The position numbers and the translations under genes were made by a program. A stretch of 64,000 bases of DNA from Nemophila menziesii (Eukaryota; Streptophyta; Magnoliopsida; Boraginales; Hydrophyllaceae): contig JARWIR010000005.1 of the NCBI GenBank assembly GCA_029959085.1, forward strand, positions 51,742,233-51,806,232, in the 5' to 3' direction. This document shows positions 56,517 through 64,000 of the stretch, in pieces. Within the stretch, counting starts at the first letter, position 1; each line of letters opens with the position of its first letter. Below the pieces are notes generated by a model. That model searched no databases. It worked only from the letters and a program-made list of their open reading frames with translations, and was not told where the DNA came from.

Positions 56517-56521
56517 GATTA
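56517..56521 (+). repeat. Target-site duplication of element E, right copy (GATTA)
   Basis: Perfect match to 50391-50395. Confidence 0.9.
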
Positions 56522-57949
56522 CCACTCTCTTCTCCTACTCCCCCACTAGGCTTTCCACAATTCTCTTTAACGTGGCCAAACTTCCCATATTCGAAACAAA
56601 TATGATGGAGACCCTCGTATTCAACCTTTTGAAGGTGATTTTGTATGCGTATGATCGGGACCAAAGGTTTATTGAGTTCAACTTTTACCGCTATGCGCGC
56701 GAAATTACCTCGAACGCACGATTTCGTGAATGGATCCACTCGCACCATTTTCCCAATCAAATTTACTATAGCAGTGAGTATATCTTCTGTGTAATTGATT
56801 TAGGGGAGCCATGGTAATCTAACCCATACCGTGGTCCTAACAATCAGCGCATCTTGTGGCATGAAACTCGGATCCGGGACCTAACTATTAAATATCTATC
56901 GAGCACCATCCAGGGTCCCCCTCCTAATGCTTTCTCATATTCCTCCAGATTCTTAAACTGAACAAGGATATACCCAAATCCCACCTCGACCAATTCCATG
57001 TGAGCCTTCGGCGACCATATTTGGTGTAACTTGTTGAGAAAATATTTGAATCCGACATTGTACCCTAATAATCTCACAATTAGCGTTTTCTCCCACATCT
57101 TACACCCCCTTCGCTTTTGCTCCGCCGTACGAATCAGTTGCGGATACGTTGGATCCTCCATGGGTTCATCGTCCATCATTTCAAACCCTCCTGTATTATG
57201 TTCCGTCTCAGTCCTATTATTCGCGAAAGTCCTCTCATTCGTACTGTCATTTTCTTCACTATCAGATATCCCCCGAGCAATTTCGAGAAAACATTTCACC
57301 CTCCCCTTACTCACCCCCTCAACTGAATTAATCCAACCATCTTGACCCTCCCCCTCCGCTTGAGCCCTCTCCATTTCACCTGCAGAAATAGATTTCCCAT
57401 CATGAAACTTGCTATTATTAACAACTGTCATACCTGTTTTGGTAATGTCATGATCCTCCAATCTCTCCCCATTTGTACTGTTCAGTAGCATCGTCACAGA
57501 GTCTGCCATGTCTGTAGTATATGTAGGATTCTCCCTGATAGTCAAGACCGTGCTTGATTTATTACTCTCAATTGTAGCTCCAACCGCCACTGATGTCAAG
57601 GATCTCACGGAGACCCTTTAATCCTTCCTTCGCCTCCCTGCGCCTCCATTGTAACAAGCGATAAATCATCCCTATCCTCAAAGACCAGGGCCCGTTTAGG
57701 CGCTCTATTACTCTCACCCACTCCGCCTCCTGCTTCATCCCCAGCCACCGGGGTGCCCTCCTCCCTAGAAAAGAACCTAATTCTCTTCGTCGATAGCTTC
57801 CTCACAATTTGAGAAGTTTGCTTCATTGGAAAGATTTCTCTACGAGGCATATTAGGGACAGATGATGATGTAGGCCGTGAAGTGTCCTTGCTAATGCTCT
57901 TAATGCCGCCGCTTGTCCCGCCTTGACCAGATGGCGGCGGTCGCCGCAT
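56522..57949 (-). pseudogene. LINE-2 ORF1, N-terminal part with DUF4283-like domain and zinc knuckle
   Basis: ATG at 57949 (M-R-R-P-P-P-S-G-Q). Three pieces in three frames: 57605-57949, 56844-57608 and about 56522-56760. The second ends in a DUF4283-type RNA-binding domain (E-K-T-L-I-V-R-L-L-G, then G-G-G-P-W-M-V-L-D-R-Y-L). The third continues with the region before and through a CCHC knuckle that reads C-F-E-Y-G-K-F-G-H-V-K-E-N-C; the second Cys is Tyr, which should break zinc binding. At least two frameshifts. ORF1 resumes at 50390 beyond element E. Confidence 0.82.
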
Positions 57950-58259
57950 TATCGCCGGGATCTTCCCCGTTGAAAGTCTAATTTTGGTAAATTCGCGCCG
58001 AATAAGGAAAAAAACGTGATATATTAGGATTGGTTTAGGTTACCGTTACCCACTTTTAGAGAGAACAACGAGAGAGCAAAAAGAATATTAACAACGAGTG
58101 TATCATTGCTTTATAAACTAAACATATGCAAGTTCGATAGTTGTTGAATTTACATATTATACTGGGTAAGACAACTAACTTAAAGATAATATAATGTTAG
58201 TGAAAAATATCTTTCTAAATAGATAATAAAAATTGGAATATAAGCTATGTGAATTCAAA
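57950..58259. other. LINE-2 5' flank, no gene seen
   Basis: About 300 AT-rich bases. The first part may be the LINE-2 5' untranslated region; I cannot place its exact end because no target-site duplication is recognised. Confidence 0.5.
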
Positions 58260-59574
58260 ATATAGTCAAGAGATAGCTAAGATTATTTTTTGTGTATCTA
58301 TTCCTACTTATGAATATATGATTTTTGTTCTTTGAATTCTTCTAAAGATCGAAATTATTCTGTTAAATTTGCTAATATTTTACTAAAAAGAATTAGAGAC
58401 GAGAAGAATAAAGTTGTGTCTAACCTTCTCCTATTTTCTTCACATCTCAATAATCCAAATATTTGGAAAATATTATGGAATATGAATTGTTCTCCTAAAA
58501 TTAAAAAATTTATGAGAAAATGTATTTAAAACAAAATAACCACAGAGGTGAATCTTAATAATAGAAAATGTATTAAGTCTACAATTTTGTAAAATTTGTA
58601 ATTGCAATGATGAAACTACTGAACACCTTTTATTTGCTTGCCCTTGGGCTAGACCTATTTAGTTCTCTTCCTCTTTAACTCTTAAAACCTTGAATAATAG
58701 CACCTCAAGGATTGATGATTGGTTTTCACAAACTGTTGCCTCTTTGAATGCTACTCATGGTCAAGATATACATTCTGCTGCACATTTGAGTAATATTTGT
58801 TGGCAAATTTAGAAAGTTAGAAATAATTTTATTTTCAATGGGGATTAAACCTGAACCTATGTTCATGTGTAATCTTGCTTATTCTAATTGGAAGGAATAT
58901 AAAGATGTGAATCCAAATGATGATAAAAATATAAACGAGTTTAAGGATTCAGACCCGAAATCCTCTAGTTTTATTAAAGAAAATGATAACAATATTCATG
59001 TTGAAAATACAGATAAAGTCAGTAAATGGAGTCCTCCCCCTACTAATATTATTAAAATAAGTACTGATGCTAGTTTTACTTTATCCAGTTGTGTATATCT
59101 TACATAGTCAGAAATTCTTTTGACAACCTGATTGAGGCTGATGCAAAGGATATAGAGGCAAGAAGTTCTGCCGAAATAGAAGCTCAAGGTGTTTTGTGGG
59201 GTTGTGAGATAGCGAAAGGTTTTCCTACCGATTCTACTATTATCGAGAGTGATTATGAAGTGATAGTTAAACCCTTAGCTAATAGGACCCCTTGTAATAT
59301 CCTTGAGTGTTGTAATATTTTTAAATCGATTTACGGTATTGCGGAGATTTGTAATCCGCGTTTTTCCTTTGTTAGACGCACATGTAATAGAGTAGCTGAT
59401 TGGGTCGCCAAACAAAATCTTGTTGGCAAACTGTTTAATGACTGGAGGATTTCTCCTCCTTTCCAATTAGCTCAACTGATTTCACTAGATAAAATCTCAT
59501 ACGGTGTCGGATAACTTTTGTAATCTTTTACTTTATTTTGCTATTTATTTAATTAAGAAGTTGAAAAAAAAAAA
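58260..59574 (+). mobile_element. LINE-3: 5'-truncated LINE 3' end (zf-RVT and RNase H), decayed
   Basis: The plus strand begins in a zf-RVT-like part (W-K-I-L-W-N-M-N-C-S-P-K-I-K-K-F near 58465). After many stops comes an RNase H-like domain in two pieces (58838-59107 with I-K-I-S-T-D-A-S-F, the first Asp; 59089-59514 with E-I-E-A-Q-G-V-L-W-G, E-S-D-Y-E-V and R-V-A-D-W-V-A-K). The last piece ends 49 bases before an A-run at 59563-59574. No target-site duplication found. Confidence 0.8.
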
Positions 59575-60420
59575 ACTAACTACTTGCCTAAACCAAATCT
59601 CTTTAACTACGTACAGTTCAATCACATGTTATACTATGGTTGTTGACTTCACATGCTCGATAGTTGGGAGCAAAGCCCTGATATTTTATTTTATTTCATT
59701 TTTGGATATTCAACAAAAAAAGTGAAAAAAATTTACGATGTTTTACAAAAATTATATAAAACAAATAAATAGGTAGGTACTCGACACCAAAAAAAAAAAA
59801 AAAAAAGGTAGGTAACCAAATTCTAAAAATCTATAAAATTTTCAAATTTAACCCCTTCGTATATAAATATGTTATAATTTGAATTATTGAGGAGTTTTTT
59901 ATTTCTAAATTCTTGACATAAAATATTTATGTTAGTAACATTTTTTTTTAAATATAGCATGTCGAGTATTGAGTTAGCGTGTGACTGATGACGTGGCACA
60001 ACTTCTTGATTGAAATAAAAAATATTTTAGGCCGCGTCAAAAAAAAATTGTAGGAATCTTTTCCTTTTTCTTTTTGATCAAATCTATTGACCCCAATGTT
60101 ATTAATTGTGTTATTTTGACCTAAAATTTCTACGGTGATTAACCTACGGAGTTTTGGAGACAAAGTTTATGACTTATAGGGAACATTTGACTATATTCTT
60201 CTTTAAAGGTGCCACTATCAAATCTTATGGATGACAAAATACTAAATACCCTCGTAAAAACAAAACTCACATAAAGACAAAAACAAGTGACAATAAGCAT
60301 GAATCACCAACTCAGAAAGTCACTTATGATCAATTATTTGAGTATCAACTCGTTAAGTATTAGTACTGTTCGACTTAGGCCACTACCTACCGACTACCGC
60401 CGAAGCCGCCACTACGGGTG
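59575..60420. other. AT-rich intergenic DNA, no gene
   Basis: Several A/T homopolymer runs, including A-runs near 59790-59806. Nothing coding is supported. Confidence 0.6.
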
Positions 60421-60745
60421 TACTTAGAGAAAAAAATACTAAGTATCGAAAAAACACTGAGTATCTAAAAATAACCAAGTATCAGAAAAAACATTGAGTA
60501 TCAAAACATAACACCTAGTATCGGATAAAAACATTGAGTATCGTGGAATTCTTTGAGTGTCGGAAACATTCTATGATTACTCAGTGAAAACTCTAAGTAT
60601 TCAATTAAAAACTCTAAGTATACAGTAAAAAGCTCTAAGTATTCAGTGAAAACACTTAATACTCAGATAAACAACACTGAGTACTCATATAAACGCACTG
60701 AGTACTCAAAGAAAACACTAAGTACTCAGAGAAATGTACTGTAAA
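60421..60745 (+). repeat. Degenerate minisatellite, about 20-24-bp units with TGAGTAYTCA core
   Basis: About 14 units of the form AAACACTGAGTACTCAGA with drift: early units read GAGTATCGGAAAAAACA, middle units CTAAGTATTCAGTGAAAA, late units ACTGAGTACTCATATAAAC. The core TGAGTACTCA is a perfect palindrome. Confidence 0.75.
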
Positions 60746-61211
60746 AAGAACACTGAATAAACTTAAAAAATGCATGAAAAATCAATTCCATTAGCAAGAA
60801 AATAATATAAATAATATGACATAAGAAATTCAAAGATATATTTTTTGAATTTGAAATTAATTAAAAAATAAAAAAATAAAAAAAATTGAAAAATTAATGA
60901 GCAGACAGGAAGCGAGTTAGTAATCCTTTACAGGTTGCGGAAGGATCGAGGATCACCTTATAGTCACCACTTTCAGCTAAGTATTCTAGTAACCTTTTGT
61001 GCATTTCTAAGCTAATCGTTCTTCAAATTTTTACATGTTGATTATCTGTACGATAGTATACTTATGAAATACTTTTTGGGTATGACCTTATAAGACTTGT
61101 TTTACTTTTTTGTTTTGAGATTATTCCGTGCATCACCCTTGAGAATTCTTCGAAATTGGGACCCTTTTTATGCTTATTTTGTTGGGGAAACAAACATTGA
61201 GTTGGGGATCT
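60746..61211. other. AT-rich DNA, probably the 3' end of degenerate element F
   Basis: No gene. The last 20 bases (ACATTGAGTTGGGGATCT) resemble the polypurine tract of A/B/C/E, so at least the end of this stretch derives from a related retrotransposon. Confidence 0.5.
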
Positions 61212-61738
61212 TGGTTTCTCTCCATTTGTGATAGATTTTGAGTTAGATTATACATCATTTAGTTGGGTTTTTGAGATTAATTGTGGGATTTATCCCTGTT
61301 TTTGGCGTTATTTGAATTTCAGCTAATCTTGGATGATAAATGTATTAACGGGGTAATTTGATATAATTTGTATGTTAAGTGTGTAACTCTTAAGTACATG
61401 TATGATATTAGATCTCAAGATGAATCTATAAATTAAAGACGTCATGTCGAAACCCAAGACAAGTCGCAAAATGCAAGAATTCCATTGGATGCTCAAACAA
61501 GAACTGTAGGCAAAACACTTCCATCAACTTTGAAAAGTCATGACGAATACTTGGTGAGGATTATTATCATGAAAATCAATTTTAATATATCCCTTCGAGT
61601 GTAGATTGTGTGGAGTTGAATGGAAGAAATTATGGGTATTTTTACTTACAAGAACCAAAGTTATCCATATTTACATGAGTCCATTATGACACTTTTGACT
61701 CACTTAAGTTGACCACGTTGACCTAAAACGTGGCTGGA
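61212..61738 (+). repeat. Element F: broken LTR of the same superfamily
   Basis: Starts TGGTTTCTCTCC and has GTGATA at positions 17-22, as in the other LTR left ends, and then a degenerate ...ACATCATTTAG where the others have GACATCATTTTAG. After about 60 bases similarity fades. The right end is not found; the ycf2 insertion or an earlier loss may have removed it. Confidence 0.55.
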
Positions 61739-61756
61739 TTATATATATATATATAT
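61739..61756 (+). repeat. Short (AT)n run at the ycf2 junction
   Basis: About eight AT units that end exactly where chloroplast-type sequence begins; a possible end-joining site. Confidence 0.8.
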
Positions 61757-64000
61757 TGCGAAAACTTCTGGATAGGTATCCTACATCTGAACCGAATTCT
61801 TTCTGGTTATATAATCTCTTTCTAGTTGCTCTGGAACAATTAGGATATTCTCTAGAAGAAATACGGGATTCTGCTTCTGGCGGCAACATGCTTGGTCCTG
61901 CTTATGGGGTCAAATCAATACGTTCTAAGAAGAAATATTTGAATATCAATTTCATCGATATCATCGATCTCATACCAAATCCCATTAATCGAATAACTTT
62001 TTCGAGAAATACAAGACATCTAAGTCATACAAGTAAAGAGATCTATTCATTGATAAGAAAAAGAAAAAACATGAACGGGGATTGGATTGATGATAAAATA
62101 GAATCCTGGGTCGCGAACAGTGATTCGATTGATGATGAAGAAAGACAATTCTTGGTTCAGTTCTCCACCTTAACGACAGAAAAAATGATTGATCAAATTC
62201 TATTGAGTCTGACTCATAGTGATCATTTATCAAAGAATGACTGTGGTTATCAAATGACTGAACAACCGGGAGCAATTTACTTACGATACTTAGTTGACAT
62301 TCATAAAACGTATCTAATGAATGAGTTCAATACATCTTGTTTAGCAGAAAGACGGATATTCCTTGCTCATTATCAGACAATCACTTATATACAAACTTCG
62401 TGTGGGGCTAATCGTTTTCATTTCCCATCTCACGGAAAACCCGTTTCGCTCTGCTTAGCCTTATCCCCCTCTAGGGGTATTTTAGTGATAGGTTGTATAG
62501 GAACTGGACGATCCTATTTGGTCAAATAACTAGCGACAAACTCTTATGTTCCTTTCATTACGGTATTTCTGAACAAGTTCCTGGATAACAAGCCTAAAGG
62601 TTTTCTTATTAATTATAGTGACGATATCGATGCTAGTGAATATATCGATGCTAGCGACGATATCGATGCTAGTGACGATATCGATCGTGACCTTGATACG
62701 AAGCTGCTGGAACGGCTAACTAGGTTGAATGCGCTAACTATGCATATGATGCCGGAAATAGACCGATTTTATATAACCCTTCAATTCTAATTAGCAAAAG
62801 CAACGTCTCCTTGCATAATATGGATCCCAAACATTCATGATTAGGATGTGAATGAGTCGAATTACCTATCCCTCGGTCGAGTAGTGAACCATCTATCCAG
62901 GGATTGTGAAAGATGTTCCACTAGAAATATTCTTGTTATTGCTTCGACTCATATTCCATAAAAAGTGGATCCCACTCTAATAGCTCCAAATAAATTAAAT
63001 ATGTGCATTAAGATATGAAGGATTCTTATTCCCAATCAACGAAAGCACTTTTTCACTCTTTCATATACTAGGGGATTTCACTTGGAAAAGAAAATGTTCC
63101 ATACTAACGGGTTCGGGTCCATAACCATGGGTTCCAATGCACGAGATCTTGTAGCACTTACCAATGAGGCCCTATCAATTAGAATTACACGGAAGAAATC
63201 AATTATAGACACTAATACAATTAGATCCGATCTTCATAAACAAACTTGGGATTTGCAATCCCAGGTAAGATCGGTTCAGGATCATGGGATCCTTTTCTAT
63301 CAGATAGGAAGGGTTGTAGCACAAAATTTACTTTTAAGTAATTGCCCCATAGATCCTATATCTATCTATATGAAGAAGAAATCACGTAATGAAGGAGATT
63401 CTTATTTGTACAAATTGTACTCCGAACTTGAATCGAGCATGAAGAAATTAACGATACTTCTTTATCTTTTGAGTTGTTCTGCCAGATCGGTCGCTCAAGA
63501 TCTTTGGTCTCTACCCGGACCCGATGAAAAAAATGGGATCACTTCTTATGGAGTCGTTGAGAATGATTCTGATCTAGTTCATTGCCTATTAGAAGTAGAT
63601 TGCAGTCAGTTTGATAATGATCGAGTGACATTGCTTCTTCGACCCGAACCGAAGAATCCCTTAGATATGATGCAAACGGATCTTGTTCTATCCTTGATCA
63701 GAGATTTCTCTATGGAAAATATGAACCGGAGTTTGAAGAAGGGGAGGGAGAAGGAGCCCTTAACCCGTAACAGATAGAAGAGGATTTATTCAATCACATA
63801 ATTTGAGCTCCTAGAATATGGCGCCCTTGGGGCTTTCTATATGATTGTATTGAAAGGCCCAATAAATTGGGATACCCTATTGGTTCAGGTATTTTCGAGG
63901 CAAGCGAATCATTTATGATGAAGAGGGTGAGCTTCAAGAGAATTATTCGGAGTTCTTGCAGAGTGAAACCCATGCAGTATTAGACACGAGATAGATCTTC
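61757..64000 (+). pseudogene. ycf2: Nuclear copy of chloroplast ycf2, central part, decaying (NUPT)
   Basis: The sequence is ycf2 without its start, beginning in the conserved [16 protein letters not shown] segment and running off the right edge. The P-loop of the AAA-like domain is present (G-T-G-R-S-Y-L-V-K near 62505), but the G-S before it reads G-C. Frame breaks I can see: TAC to TAA at 62527-62529 just after the P-loop; TAA at 62788-62790; TAG near 62843; a missing base near 63675 that leads to a stop at 63777; and a loss of about 14 residues, judged from memory, before [10 protein letters not shown] near 63600. Ycf2 is a component of the plastid import motor and is essential only in plastids, so this nuclear copy is not expected to work. 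Its similarity to plastid ycf2 suggests a fairly recent transfer. Confidence 0.93.
62635..62695 (+). repeat. Tandem 18-bp-type repeat inside ycf2
   Basis: Three and a half copies of a GATATCGATGCTAGTGAC-like unit, encoding an Asp/Ile/Ala/Ser repeat. Acidic repeats of variable number at this place are known in plastid ycf2. Confidence 0.8.

Larger units (their letters stand above)
23494..57949 (-). mobile_element. LINE-2: L1-like LINE split into three parts by two later insertions
   Basis: Read on the minus strand: ORF1 5' part 57949-56517; insertion E; ORF1 3' part and endonuclease start 50395-48554; insertion B/C; rest of endonuclease, RT, zf-RVT and RNase H 27518-23549; A-tail 23506-23494. 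Without the two insertions it would be about 7.3 kb, normal for a full-length plant LINE. It bears frameshifts and stops throughout. No clear target-site duplication was found around the tail and the 5' end near 57960. Confidence 0.88.

Noticed and set aside
60421..60745. CRISPR array
   Set aside because: The units drift gradually and have no distinct spacers; the window is plant nuclear DNA.
61757..64000. True chloroplast genome sequence
   Set aside because: Several nonsense codons and frameshifts, and a left junction with retrotransposon-type nuclear DNA.

Overview
This window looks like nuclear DNA of a flowering plant, most likely a eudicot. The evidence is Ty3/gypsy LTR retrotransposons of the Athila type primed by plant tRNA-Asp, L1-like plant LINEs with RNase H tails, one intact plant leucine-rich-repeat gene, and a decaying nuclear copy of chloroplast ycf2. 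I cannot name the species. About nine tenths of the window is transposable-element sequence.

Layout. 1-16260 holds a minus-strand Athila-like element (D) that runs off the left edge. Its 5' LTR is split at 3624/14872 by a second, plus-strand element (A, 3625-14871). 16261-19575 holds degenerate LINE sequence and a 5'-truncated LINE (LINE-1). 19576-21483 is low-complexity DNA with a (CT)n tract, leading into the only convincing intact host gene, an extracellular LRR protein (21484-23421). From 23494 to about 57949 lies one old minus-strand LINE (LINE-2). It was cut in its endonuclease region by a tandem pair of Athila-like elements sharing a middle LTR (B and C, 27519-48553, outer TSD TAAAC), and in ORF1 by an internally deleted non-autonomous relative (E, 50396-56516, TSD GATTA). 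58260-59574 is another LINE 3' end (LINE-3). 59575-61756 is AT-rich DNA with a minisatellite and a broken LTR of the same superfamily (F). 61757-64000 is the ycf2 insertion.

How the parts work together. B and C each carry a complete 1,747-codon gag-pol frame. The two 9,779-bp repeat units show no length difference, and I saw no base difference in the lines I compared. Downstream of pol, elements A, B and C share a module: a small hairpin, a GC-rich tract full of short dyads ending in two GCGGTACACCGC-like dyads 21 bp apart, a TATA-like box about 100 bp further on, a roughly 270-nt leader without any ATG, and a small reading frame (aORF) for a basic, leucine-zipper-like, acidic-tailed protein. 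A GGGA-loop hairpin and repeated polypurine tracts follow. E has lost gag-pol but keeps the dyad pair, the hairpin and the purine tracts. This module is my best candidate for something not well described. Its function is inference.

The LTR ends are also informative. In A, B, C and E both LTR termini carry GTGATA at terminal positions 17-22 (one end read on the opposite strand), while D carries GTTCTA at both. That paired change suggests an integrase-recognised site.
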